64,000 nucleotides of DNA from Desulfosporosinus lacus DSM 15449 (lineage in GTDB: Bacteria > Bacillota > Desulfitobacteriia > Desulfitobacteriales > Desulfitobacteriaceae): positions 89,053 to 153,052 of the forward strand of contig NZ_FQXJ01000006.1 in the NCBI RefSeq assembly GCF_900129935.1, in the 5' to 3' direction. The notes under the pieces are model-generated. The model saw only the letters and a program-made list of their open reading frames with translations, ran no database searches and had not been told where the DNA came from. How positions within the stretch are numbered: the first letter of the stretch is position 1; every line of letters starts with the position of its first letter. The position numbers and the translations under genes are program-made. Shown in pieces: positions 9,077 to 18,007 of the stretch.

Positions 9077-10804
9077 TTACACAACAACCTTAGTTAATTG
9101 GAACTTTTCTACGTCAACCAAACCCAAATCCGTTAGCTTTAGTTCAGGAATCACCGGTAAGGAAAGAAAGGCTAGGGTCATAAAAGGATCTACCCTTTCA
9201 CTAATCCCCAAACTAACCGCCTTCACATGCAACTGACTGAGGATTTGTGCAACCTCTTCGGCGCCCTGAGCTGTCATAAGCCCAGCTATCGGTAAAGGAA
9301 GCTTTCCTATCACCTGACTTCCATCTACAAGACAAAGCCCGCCCCCCATCTCAACACAGGTCATAATTGCCAGGTTCATCTCCTCATCGCTCATTCCCAC
9401 GACAACTAGGTTATGTGAATCATGAGCAACGGTTGAAGCGATAGCCCCTTTTGTTAATCCCAGACCTTCGACAAATCCAACCCCAATATTTCCTGTTTTA
9501 TGATGACGTTCAAGCACAGCAAGTTTAGCTATACCCTGGGCTGGGTCTGGATGAATAAGGCCATAACTAACTGGCAGTTCTCGAATTAAGGCAGATGTTA
9601 CTAGAGAATGTTCTTGAACTCCGATAACTTTAACCCGAGCATTCGACGATCTTGATTCTTTGTCTGTATAAACTTTGAGCTTAGATGGGGACCAGTCCCC
9701 AATATGTATACTTTCAGTGAGTCCTGCAACACTCAAGGGTGGGAATTTAGGTCGCACTCCGTTTCCACTTTGTTTTATGCCGCGCCAATAGACTTCATTA
9801 ATCTTAAACTCATTTAAATCATCCAGAATGACAAAATCCGCCTGATATCCAGGTGCTACGGCACCTAAATGAGAGAGTCCGATTGCACGAGCCGCATTGA
9901 TCGTCGCCATTTGAATTACTTGGACAGGGTCCATTCCTGCCTTAATTGCCAGACGAACCAGATGATCGATGCTTCCTTCCTGGACAAGATCCCTCGGATG
10001 ACGGTCATCTGTCACCAGAAGACATTGTCCTGCATTTTGGGAAGTCACTGCAGGCAAAAGATCCAAGAGGTTTTTTGCAGCACTTCCCTCACGAAGCATC
10101 ACGTGGAAACCCCGCCGCAAACGCTCTCTAACCTCTTCAACTGTTGAGCATTCATGTTCTGTATGTATTCCCGCCAAATAATAGGCGTTCAAATCCTGAG
10201 GAGATATTCCTGGAGCATGCCCATCAAAAAAGGACACAGGAAGTTTCAGCTTCTCTACCATATCCGATTCGGCTTGGATCACTCCCAAATAATCCATAAC
10301 CTCGCCTAAACCAATGACTTTAGGATGATCAACGAATTCTAATAAATCCTTTGCTCCGAGACGAGCCCCTGAAGTCTCCAAATCTGTTGCCGGAACACAA
10401 GAAGGAAGTGCGACAAAGGTGTTAAAAGGTAACCCTTCAACACTATCGAGGATATATTGGATTCCTTGCCCCCCTAAAACATTAGCAATTTCATGGGGGT
10501 CTACAACAGCAGTTGTTACTCCATGAGAAAGAAGAAGCGAACAAAACTCCTCCGGACAAAGATGGGAGCTTTCAATATGGACATGCCCGTCAATCAGTCC
10601 AGGGACAACATACTTACCGGATAAATCCAGTACCCTCTCTGCTTCCTCGAACCTTCCAATACCAACAAAGTTACCTTGATGAACCCCTATATCTGTTTCA
10701 TGGATTTCTCCTGAGAAGACATTAACTAACTTAGCGCGTTTTAGAACCAAGTCAATCTTAACTAGCCCCCTGGCTTCATCCATTCTTTGCTTAAAGCTCA
10801 ACAT
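9077..10804 (-). CDS. ade: Adenine deaminase
   Basis: 575 residues, the usual length of bacterial Ade. It converts adenine to hypoxanthine and ammonia in the cytoplasm. The amidohydrolase metal motif is seen in GLIDGHVHIESSH (about 70-82), followed by VVDPHEIANV and the C-terminal VAHDSHNLVVVG segment typical of this family. ATG 10804 follows GGAGTG. It is downstream of another deaminase gene, with a terminator between, and is the most promoter-distal purine gene of this locus, feeding adenine into the hypoxanthine/xanthine branch. Confidence 0.95.
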   Translation of the reverse strand: MLSFKQRMDEARGLVKIDLVLKRAKLVNVFSGEIHETDIGVHQGNFVGIGRFEEAERVLDLSGKYVVPGLIDGHVHIESSHLCPEEFCSLLLSHGVTTAVVDPHEIANVLGGQGIQYILDSVEGLPFNTFVALPSCVPATDLETSGARLGAKDLLEFVDHPKVIGLGEVMDYLGVIQAESDMVEKLKLPVSFFDGHAPGISPQDLNAYYLAGIHTEHECSTVEEVRERLRRGFHVMLREGSAAKNLLDLLPAVTSQNAGQCLLVTDDRHPRDLVQEGSIDHLVRLAIKAGMDPVQVIQMATINAARAIGLSHLGAVAPGYQADFVILDDLNEFKINEVYWRGIKQSGNGVRPKFPPLSVAGLTESIHIGDWSPSKLKVYTDKESRSSNARVKVIGVQEHSLVTSALIRELPVSYGLIHPDPAQGIAKLAVLERHHKTGNIGVGFVEGLGLTKGAIASTVAHDSHNLVVVGMSDEEMNLAIMTCVEMGGGLCLVDGSQVIGKLPLPIAGLMTAQGAEEVAQILSQLHVKAVSLGISERVDPFMTLAFLSLPVIPELKLTDLGLVDVEKFQLTKVVV

Positions 10805-10840
10805 CTACTTCACACTCCATTCATACAGATACTGAGAAAA

Positions 10841-10858
10841 GCTTGGCTGACGCCAAGC
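10841..10858 (-). terminator. Terminator after the amidohydrolase gene
   Basis: GCTTGGC-TGAC-GCCAAGC, followed on the minus strand by a TTTTCTC tract; placed between the amidohydrolase and ade. Confidence 0.75.
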
Positions 10859-10893
10859 CTTTCAGGGGCAAGGGGGACGGTTCGAGGGCTGTG

Positions 10894-12225
10894 TTAAACA
10901 AGTCCTACTCTTTGCATTACACGATTCAAACTCTTCGTAGAGCTAACCTTAAGCTTCGGCACATCAATCGTTAACAAGTGCCGATCTTTCATCACTATTT
11001 GCCCATCCACCATTGTGAGTCGCACGTCGGAGGAAACAGCCTGGTATACCAATTGTGAATAAACATCAACATGCTCAATCGGCCATGTGTGTAATCCTTG
11101 CAGGCTAACCACTGCTATATCCGCTTTTTTCCCAACTTCCAGACTTCCCAGATCATGTTCATGTCCGATGGCCCGAGCACCGCCAAGAGTGGCCAGTTCA
11201 AAGACCTCGCGCGCCGGCATGACCGTCGGTCCGTGTAAAGGTTTCTGAATCAGGGCAGCGTGACGCATTTCTCGGAATCCGTCTAAGTTATTGCCGCAGG
11301 GTGCCCCGTCTGCGCTTAGGGAAACCTCTGCACCGCGTTTCATAAGTTCTGGAATCGGAGCAATCCCCGAGGCCAGCTTCAAATTCGAAGAGGGGCAATG
11401 TGAAATCCTCGTCTTGGTCCGGACCAGAATTTCCTTTTCTGCCTCATCTAGCCAGATGCAATGAGCCAATATTAGTTTTGGCCCAGTTAGGCCCACTTTA
11501 TCCAAATAAATGATATTGCGCATTCCTCGCGTACTCTCTACAAGTTGGATTTCCGAGCGATTTTCCGAAGCATGTGTATGCACAAAAGCATTTTTTTCAC
11601 GGGCAATCTTAGAAACTTCTTTTAATAATGAATCGGTGCAGGAAATAACGAAGCGGGGCGTAAACGCAACTTCGAGTCGTCCATTTCCTTTACCGTGATA
11701 TTTCTCAAGTAAATCGACACTTTCTTGCAAAGACTCTTCCGTCTTCTCTTGCAAGGAAGGTGGAATATCTCCATTGCAGTCATCCATCATAACCTTCCCG
11801 CTCAGGGCTCTTAAGCCACTGGCAAGGATAGCCTCAAAAGCATGTTCAGTATGATGCACAGTCTCCATGTCCACAATCGTCGTTGTACCACCAAGGAATA
11901 ACTCGCCAATACCTAATAAAGCAGAATCATATAAGGATTCCGGATCATGTCCGCCTTCCAGCGGCCAAATTCTTAGCTTCAGCCAATCTAAAAGTTCTAA
12001 ATCGTCAGCCTGACCTCGAAATAATGTCTGGCACAAATGGATGTGAGTCTGAATTAAGCCTGGAATTATTAAATCGCCATTAAGCTCAATTACTTGATCT
12101 GCAGGTTGTTCGATGACACCACCAACTGCTGCGATCTCAGACCCATCTACAAGCAGATCCCCCTGAATGATCTCACGCCCAGCATTCATTGTTACAATAT
12201 TCCCATTTTTAAAGAGAATACGCAT
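10894..12225 (-). CDS. Amidohydrolase, guanine/deoxyadenosine-deaminase-like
   Basis: 443 residues from ATG 12225, chosen because AAAGGATGG lies seven nt upstream; the frame runs further but has no ribosome site. Metal-dependent hydrolase of the TrzA/SsnA/MtaD group: IQTHIHLCQTLFRG (metal HxH near residue 58), HTHASEN, AHCIWLD, SHCPSSNLKLASG and SADGAPCGNN. This family deaminates guanine, 5'-deoxyadenosine, methylthioadenosine or related purines; the exact substrate cannot be fixed from sequence. Between a purine permease and adenine deaminase, a guanine- or aminopurine-deaminase role is the most economical inference. Confidence 0.8.
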   Translation of the reverse strand: MRILFKNGNIVTMNAGREIIQGDLLVDGSEIAAVGGVIEQPADQVIELNGDLIIPGLIQTHIHLCQTLFRGQADDLELLDWLKLRIWPLEGGHDPESLYDSALLGIGELFLGGTTTIVDMETVHHTEHAFEAILASGLRALSGKVMMDDCNGDIPPSLQEKTEESLQESVDLLEKYHGKGNGRLEVAFTPRFVISCTDSLLKEVSKIAREKNAFVHTHASENRSEIQLVESTRGMRNIIYLDKVGLTGPKLILAHCIWLDEAEKEILVRTKTRISHCPSSNLKLASGIAPIPELMKRGAEVSLSADGAPCGNNLDGFREMRHAALIQKPLHGPTVMPAREVFELATLGGARAIGHEHDLGSLEVGKKADIAVVSLQGLHTWPIEHVDVYSQLVYQAVSSDVRLTMVDGQIVMKDRHLLTIDVPKLKVSSTKSLNRVMQRVGLV

Positions 12226-12459
12226 CCTATTCCCATCCTTTCCCTTCTTGCGAAGGCGCTCTTCGCCGACCGACGCCATGCATTAGGTTATCTAGGCAAC
12301 TCTATTGTATGCGATATCTGAATTCTAGATTTAGAGATTCTTATTAAAATAACTAATCCCGACATATATCTGGCATACAAATTTAAATTTCGCTACAGCC
12401 CCAGATAAGATTAACTATACTTTATATATGGCATAAATTCCACCAGTGTTTCCCAATCA

Positions 12460-12490
12460 TGGAGAGATGTGTTTCAGCCACATCTCTCCA
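12460..12490 (-). terminator. Terminator hairpin after purine permease
   Basis: Perfect stem GGAGAGATGTG (12461-12471) with CACATCTCTCC (12479-12489), a seven-base loop, 23 bp past the permease stop. No strong T tract. Confidence 0.65.
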
Positions 12491-12512
12491 AACCATACTG
12501 GGCAGATTAATG

Positions 12513-13871
12513 TCATCCGATAATAAAGTGAATGATAAAGAGAATTGTTAAGATATAAGTGACTGCGTTATTTTCACTGTGTCTTCCTGTAATCAGTTTA
12601 ATAATCGTGTAGGACATAAATCCAAACGCAAGACCTTGAGCAATAGAGAAGGTTAGAGGCATCATAACAATTGTCATAAAGGCTGGTAATGCCTCTGTAA
12701 AGTCTTCGAAATTAATTTGTGTTACTTCGCTCATCATCAAGACACCCACGAGAATAAGGACAGGTGCTGTGGCTTGTCCCGGAATCAAACCGACAAGAGG
12801 AGCAAAAATCAGGGAGATGGCAAAAAGACCTGCGACAGTAACTGCTGTCAATCCACTTTTACCACCTTCTGCTACACCGGAAGCACTTTCAATATAGGAA
12901 GTTACTGTAGGCGTTCCCACGACCGCGCCGAACATAGTTCCCACTGAATCCGCCATTAAAGCTTTACCAGCACGGGGCAAGTTCCCGTTTTTATCTAAAA
13001 GGCCCGCTTTTCGAGATACTCCAAGCAGAGTACCGATATTGTCAAACAAGTCAACGAACGTAAAAGCAAAGAGAATCGAAATGAAACCATAACTTATTGC
13101 TCCCATAATATCAAGTTGGAAAGCGACCGGTGCAATTGCTGCCAAAGGATTGGAAGTTGAAATGAAACTGGATATTCCAGTTGGGAACGGAGAGACACCC
13201 ATTATCATGCTAAATAAGGTCGTAACAGCGATCCCGATTAACAAACCACCTTTAATGTTCTTAGCCATCATCCAGCCCGTAACGATCAACCCGAATACGG
13301 TGACAAGGACACCAGATGACTTCATATCGCCCAAAGCGACAAACGTTGCTGGGTCAGCAACAATTAGACCACCGTTTTTAAGTCCAATAAAAGCAATAAA
13401 TAAGCCTATCCCTACCCCAATAGAGAGTCGCAAGACCGGAGGTACACCCTCGATGATCCATTCCCGAACTTTTGTCACCGTCATAAGGAAAAAAACAAAT
13501 CCTGAAATAAAGACTGCTCCGAGTGCAGTTTGCCAACTAAGTCCCATACCAAGTACAACAGCATACGTAAAGAATGCATTTAACCCCATTCCAGGTGCTA
13601 AGGCGATGGGGTAGTTAGCATACAAGCCCATAATTAGTGTGCCGACTGCAGCCGCAATAGCCGTAGCTGCAAATGTGGCAGCCACTGGCATGCCGGCATC
13701 TTTCAAAATATTAGGATTGACGAATAAAATATAGGCCATCGTAACAAACGTGGTTATTCCTGCTAATACTTCCGTTCGAACATTTGTCCCTAATTCGTTG
13801 AGATGAAAAAATTTTTCTAAAAAGCCTTCGGGTTGATCTGATGGATTCTTCTTATTTGTAACGGTTGACAT
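12513..13871 (-). CDS. NCS2-family purine permease (AzgA/PbuG type)
   Basis: 452 residues from ATG 13871, placed behind GGGAGGG; the ATG six codons upstream lacks a ribosome site. A polytopic membrane protein with AzgA-type features: EVLAGITTFVTMAYILFVNP near the N-terminus, GMGLNAFFTY, FVDLFDNIGTLLGVS and GTPTVTSYIESASGV. These transporters take up adenine, guanine and hypoxanthine by proton symport. Its position beside the two deaminase genes supports uptake of the bases they use. A separate promoter probably lies in the 190-bp gap upstream; I found no purine riboswitch there. Confidence 0.9.
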   Translation of the reverse strand: MSTVTNKKNPSDQPEGFLEKFFHLNELGTNVRTEVLAGITTFVTMAYILFVNPNILKDAGMPVAATFAATAIAAAVGTLIMGLYANYPIALAPGMGLNAFFTYAVVLGMGLSWQTALGAVFISGFVFFLMTVTKVREWIIEGVPPVLRLSIGVGIGLFIAFIGLKNGGLIVADPATFVALGDMKSSGVLVTVFGLIVTGWMMAKNIKGGLLIGIAVTTLFSMIMGVSPFPTGISSFISTSNPLAAIAPVAFQLDIMGAISYGFISILFAFTFVDLFDNIGTLLGVSRKAGLLDKNGNLPRAGKALMADSVGTMFGAVVGTPTVTSYIESASGVAEGGKSGLTAVTVAGLFAISLIFAPLVGLIPGQATAPVLILVGVLMMSEVTQINFEDFTEALPAFMTIVMMPLTFSIAQGLAFGFMSYTIIKLITGRHSENNAVTYILTILFIIHFIIG

Positions 13872-14064
13872 GGACAGCCCTCCCATTAAAATAATTTCCT
13901 TATGCTATTTTCAGGTAGTTTAAGCTAAATTTACTAAATTTATTAAACTTTGTTGTAATGAAACATAACTCTCAACGGCTATCAATGCCTTGACTTTAAA
14001 ACCGATTAGCTGTAACTCTAAACCTAGCTCTTATCCTTCTGCTTTACACCCTATATTCTTTAAT

Positions 14065-15069
14065 TTACTTTTCCAAACCCTCCCTCTTCTCTGCTAACCC
14101 TTGCAGAATTTTTTCCGGTGTCGCTGGTAAAGACGTAATCCTTACTCCCACAGCATCATCAATAGCATTAATGATGGCCGCAACTGTTGGAAGCATTGCC
14201 GGTTCACCAAGTCCCTTAGCGCCAAAAGGACCTGTGCACTCTGCATCTTCCACGAATAAAGCTTCTATACTAGGCACATCTAAGGCCGTGGGAATCAAAT
14301 AACTGGAAAGGGCCGGATTATTAATTTTACCCTCTTTTAATTCCAGTTCCTCAAGCAAAGCAAACCCTATTCCCTGGGTTACTCCTCCCGCAATTTGCCC
14401 TTCAACTTGAGTTGGATTCAGGGCTTTTCCTACGTCATGAACTGCAACCACTTTGAGAACACGGACCATACCAGTTTCAGTATTTACTTCTACCTCAGCC
14501 ATCTGACATCCAAAGGCATATGGCCAGTAAGGAGCACCTTGTCCGGTTTCCGGATCGACAGGAGTCGAACGCGCCGTCGAACTTTCGGCACTTATAAACC
14601 GTTCACCCTTTAAACGGGCTTGAAAAACCATGTCAGCTAAGGGCATACGGCGTGAAGGGTCTCCTTTGACTCCTATAAAACCCTCTTTAAGCTCTATTCC
14701 TTCTGAAGTTGGGCAAGAGAACTCATGTGCAGCATAATCCAACAAAGAGGATTTTGCTTGGCGAACAGCTTTAAGAACAGCATTTCCAGTATTATAGGTT
14801 TGCCGAGTCGCTGCCGTCGTTCCTGAATCAGGGGTTGCATCCGTATCACCGGAATAGACACAGATATCTTGGGACTCTAGTCCAAGCTCTTCCGCTGCGA
14901 TTTGGGCAAAAATTGAGTTGCTTCCTTGTCCGACGTCGACAGCTCCCGTCAACACCGTCGCTGACCCGTCATCATGAATTTCTACAAAGGCACTGGACAC
15001 GTCCGGGAAACCGTTCCCATAACCCGTGCCATACCACGAACATCCTAACCCAATTCCCCTCTTTTTCAT
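14065..15069 (-). CDS. Molybdenum hydroxylase, C-terminal Mo-cofactor subunit
   Basis: 334 residues from ATG 15069. It corresponds to the second half of a xanthine dehydrogenase Mo subunit: VDVGQGSNSIFAQIAAEELG, TRQTYNTGNAV, VHDVGKALNP and GAKGLGEPAMLP; the glutamate in GLGEP is the expected catalytic base. Its ATG overlaps the TGA of the preceding gene (ATGA, 15066-15069), so the first and second halves of the Mo subunit are separate but coupled polypeptides. This arrangement is known from the four-subunit selenium nicotinate dehydrogenase of Eubacterium barkeri (ndhFSLM). The purine neighbourhood suggests a purine hydroxylase here instead, but nicotinate-type substrates cannot be excluded. 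Confidence 0.85.
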   Translation of the reverse strand: MKKRGIGLGCSWYGTGYGNGFPDVSSAFVEIHDDGSATVLTGAVDVGQGSNSIFAQIAAEELGLESQDICVYSGDTDATPDSGTTAATRQTYNTGNAVLKAVRQAKSSLLDYAAHEFSCPTSEGIELKEGFIGVKGDPSRRMPLADMVFQARLKGERFISAESSTARSTPVDPETGQGAPYWPYAFGCQMAEVEVNTETGMVRVLKVVAVHDVGKALNPTQVEGQIAGGVTQGIGFALLEELELKEGKINNPALSSYLIPTALDVPSIEALFVEDAECTGPFGAKGLGEPAMLPTVAAIINAIDDAVGVRITSLPATPEKILQGLAEKREGLEK

Positions 15070-16331
15070 TGAGAGTCCCCCCCTCTTTGGAGATAAGGCG
15101 CGATTTTCGCCAAGCACTGATCAAGTGGGACACTTCCGGTCAATACTTGACCTGTAGCCGTCGTACTTCCAACCTTAAAAAGATTACGCAAGCGAATCTC
15201 TAATGGAGAAATTCCAATTTCCTTCGCGAGGAGATCCATTTGACTCTCATAGGCCAAGACTGTTTGGGCCGCACCAAAGCCACGCATGGCTCCAGAATAA
15301 GGATTGTTGGTAAAGACAGCATAACTATCAATTGAAACATTCGGGATGACATAGGGTCCACTGGCATGTACCGCAGACTTACGCAAAACGTTGATACTCC
15401 AGGAAGAGTAAGCACCTGCATCCCCAATAATTTTAGCTTCCAGGGCAACTAATTTCCCATCCTTCGTCGCTCCTGTTTTATAGTGCATCCGCATAGGGTG
15501 ACGTTTGGAATGAGAATAAAAGGATTCTTCCCGGGTGTTTTCCATTTTTACAGGTCGGAGCGTATTCCAGGCCATTAAGGCCGCCATAATCTGAAGTGAA
15601 ATATCTTCCCGTCCTCCGAAAGCTCCTCCCACCGCTAAGGTTTTGACTTGAACCTGGCTAAAACGAAGCCCTAACGCATGGGCAATCTCGCCTCGATCAT
15701 AGTGAGCGTATTGGGTAGCTGTTTCCACCACCATGTGTCCGCGTTCATCCACATGAGCCAGCACTGCTTCGGGTTGCAAAAAGGCATGGTCCACATGTTG
15801 AGTACTGTACTCTTTTTCAATTACGACGTCTGCTTGAGCCCAGCCTTCTTGCAAATTGCCCCGACGAATTGGCATGTGGTATAAGACGTTTGTCGGCCGT
15901 AGGGTTGGATGAAGAGGGAGCGCATCAGGCCTCATAGCCTCTTCTGGGTCAAACACCGCCGGCAAAACCTGGTATTCTACTTCTACGAGCTTGGCAGCAG
16001 CTCGAGCAATTTCCTCTGTTTCCGCTCCGACAACCGCCACTGGGTCCCCAACCATTCGAATATACTCTGCCAGGACGGGCTGGTCGCGAAAGAGTACACC
16101 GTGGGAATTATTAGGAACATCCTTGGCCGTTAAGACAGCCACCACACCAGCTAAGCTCATTGCTTGTTCACTGTTAATCCCAAGAACTCTGGCATGAGGA
16201 TGTGGACTGCGAATGACTACTGCGTAGATCTGCCCCTGCAAATTCACGTCTGCAGGGAATTTCGTTTGCCCGAAGACTTTCCCCCAGGCATCTTCTCTGA
16301 CAACTCGGGAACCCACCACTGAAGTTTTCAT
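15066..16331 (-). CDS. Molybdenum hydroxylase, N-terminal Mo-cofactor subunit
   Basis: 421 residues. It matches the first half of the XDH Mo subunit: GSRVVREDAWGKVFGQTKF, EPEAVLA-type segment QPEAVLAHVDE, VGGAFGGREDIS (molybdopterin loop), KRHPMRMHYKTGA and GAMRGFGAAQT. It ends RGGDSQ exactly where a fused protein would continue into the next gene. Start and stop overlap its neighbours by four bases (ATGA). It is the third gene of a four-gene operon FAD-FeS-Mo(N)-Mo(C), the same order as described for ndhF-ndhS-ndhL-ndhM. Confidence 0.88.
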   Translation of the reverse strand: MKTSVVGSRVVREDAWGKVFGQTKFPADVNLQGQIYAVVIRSPHPHARVLGINSEQAMSLAGVVAVLTAKDVPNNSHGVLFRDQPVLAEYIRMVGDPVAVVGAETEEIARAAAKLVEVEYQVLPAVFDPEEAMRPDALPLHPTLRPTNVLYHMPIRRGNLQEGWAQADVVIEKEYSTQHVDHAFLQPEAVLAHVDERGHMVVETATQYAHYDRGEIAHALGLRFSQVQVKTLAVGGAFGGREDISLQIMAALMAWNTLRPVKMENTREESFYSHSKRHPMRMHYKTGATKDGKLVALEAKIIGDAGAYSSWSINVLRKSAVHASGPYVIPNVSIDSYAVFTNNPYSGAMRGFGAAQTVLAYESQMDLLAKEIGISPLEIRLRNLFKVGSTTATGQVLTGSVPLDQCLAKIAPYLQRGGDSQ

Positions 16332-16795
16332 TCTTTTCCCTCCTCAGCAGCGATTTTTACAGCCCGCAAAATTTTATCATACCCTGTACAGCGACAAAGA
16401 TTCCCTGACATGGCAATTCCAATTTCTTCATTACTAGGCTTCGAGTTTTTATCCAGCAAATTCTTAGCTGATAAAACCATTCCAGGGGTACAAAAACCAC
16501 ATTGAACGGCTCCAACTTCGACAAAAGCCTTCTGTACACGATGAGGTGAGCGCCGATTTCCCACTCCCTCAATTGACGTAATAACACTTCCGTTAGCTTG
16601 AGCAGCCAGAACAAGACAGGAGTTCACTGTTTTACCGTCCATAATCACGGTGCAGGCCCCACATTCTCCTTCCCCACACCCTTCTTTCGTTCCAAGCAGT
16701 CCCAAACGGTTGCGTAAAGCATCAATGAGACGTTCACTTGGTTCAACTTCCAAAGTATAAGGCTTATCATTTACAACAAGTTTAATCTCTATCAT
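16328..16795 (-). CDS. Molybdenum hydroxylase, [2Fe-2S] subunit
   Basis: 155 residues, the normal size of a CoxS/XdhC-type iron-sulfur subunit. The N-terminal plant-ferredoxin cluster motif is GCGEGECGACTV with a further cysteine in NSCLV; the C-terminal cluster is CGFCTPGM and CRCTGY. It passes electrons from the Mo centre to FAD. ATGA overlaps tie it to both the FAD gene upstream (16792-16795) and the Mo gene downstream (16328-16331). Confidence 0.92.
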   Translation of the reverse strand: MIEIKLVVNDKPYTLEVEPSERLIDALRNRLGLLGTKEGCGEGECGACTVIMDGKTVNSCLVLAAQANGSVITSIEGVGNRRSPHRVQKAFVEVGAVQCGFCTPGMVLSAKNLLDKNSKPSNEEIGIAMSGNLCRCTGYDKILRAVKIAAEEGKE

Positions 16796-17634
16796 GCCTG
16801 TGTCCCTCCCTCTGTGATGATCGACGCTAACGCCTCACGAAAGACTCCAGAAACCGCTGTCCGTTTATAGGGCGCAGATGCCCGCGCCCCCAAAGCTTCT
16901 CTGACTATCTGTTGGACTTCCAAAACCCCTTTTTCCAACCAAGCCCCATTTAATTCCAGACCGCTTAATTCCCGGCCAAGAGATTCACTTAAGAAAGCTC
17001 GTCTGCCCACAGCTCCTAAAGCTACGCGAACATTTTCCACTCGGGTTCCATTTATTTCTACAGCCACGGCGACACTTAAACGGGCAATGGCTAACGCTCT
17101 GCGTCTGCCTAATTTTGAAAAACCACTCTGCCAACCAGTGATAGGAATACGGAATCCACGAATGAGGGTGTTCTGCCCGAGGAGTGGTGTACGGCTTAAG
17201 AGAGTGGATAAAGGTACAAATTCCTCCCCCTCTTGCGAAATCAAATGGACCTCTGCCCCTAACGCCAATAGTGGTGGCAAGCCATCTGCAGCCGGTGAGC
17301 AGTTACCTAAATTTCCGCCCAAAGTCGCTTGATTACGAATTTGCGGAGAACCCATGGATTGACAGGCCTGCCATAGGGCATAGGCATTTTGGGCAACGAG
17401 TTCACTATTTCCTAATTCTGCAAAGGTGGCCATGCTCCCGATTTCGATAAACCCGTCAACTTCTTTGATCTCGCGAAGTACGGAGATTTTGCCCAGGTCT
17501 ATGAGACCAGAGGGCTGAGCTTTGCCGGTACGCATATGAAGTACAAGGTCGGTTCCCCCAGCCAAGAAAGTAGACTCGGATGCATGGGCTATTTCTATAG
17601 CCTCTTCCACGCTGTACGGTTGAAAATACTTCAT
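16792..17634 (-). CDS. Molybdenum hydroxylase, FAD-binding subunit
   Basis: 280 residues from ATG 17634 (GAGGTG seven nt upstream; the longer frame is unsupported). FAD-binding domain of the CoxM/XdhB family: FLAGGTDLVLHMR near the N-terminus and QIRNQATLGGNLGNCSPAADGLPPLLALGA. First gene of the four-gene operon, so its promoter should lie in the 370-bp AT-rich gap upstream. I could not find a -24/-12 promoter there, unlike other transcription units of the locus. Confidence 0.92.
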   Translation of the reverse strand: MKYFQPYSVEEAIEIAHASESTFLAGGTDLVLHMRTGKAQPSGLIDLGKISVLREIKEVDGFIEIGSMATFAELGNSELVAQNAYALWQACQSMGSPQIRNQATLGGNLGNCSPAADGLPPLLALGAEVHLISQEGEEFVPLSTLLSRTPLLGQNTLIRGFRIPITGWQSGFSKLGRRRALAIARLSVAVAVEINGTRVENVRVALGAVGRRAFLSESLGRELSGLELNGAWLEKGVLEVQQIVREALGARASAPYKRTAVSGVFREALASIITEGGTQA

Positions 17635-18007
17635 TTTTTTCACCTCATCTATAATTTGACAGCACAAAAAAACAACCTCTATTGCAAGACTCTATGGCCA
17701 TCCCTGGCTCATAGAGAAGCAATTTCGGTTGCCTCGTAGAAACCCTCGAACCAATTATCGAGGTTATATGAGTAGAATTCAGTATTTAATTATTGAGCAA
17801 TCAATTAATCTGATTCATTCTCTAAAACGGTTTTAAGACATAAGATCTAATACACATATTACAATATAAACATTCGATTTGTATATAGGTTATCCTGCTT
17901 AAATATAAAAAATTGTCTTACATTTTAGGTAAAATGATCCACAAAATGAATTAAACTTCATTCGCCAATAAGAATATACCTATTTTTTCAAACGAATGAA
18001 ACAATTT
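17635..18007 (-). promoter_or_regulatory. AT-rich leader of the four-gene hydroxylase operon
   Basis: About 370 bp without a gene. It contains palindromic pieces CATTTTAGGTAAAATG (about 17920-17935) and AAAACGGTTTT (about 17824-17834). A TTCATTCG...CGAATGAA repeat near the yqeB stop may be its terminator. A TGGCC...TTGCA pair near 17680-17695 has 12 rather than 10 bases between GG and GC, so I do not call it sigma-54. Confidence 0.4.

Noticed and set aside
13872-14064. Purine riboswitch upstream of the AzgA-type permease
   Set aside because: The conserved loops and the TATA/CTAC core of purine aptamers are not present on the transcribed strand.
17678-17697. Sigma-54 promoter for the four-subunit hydroxylase
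   Set aside because: TGGCC...TTGCA has 12 rather than 10 bases between GG and GC.
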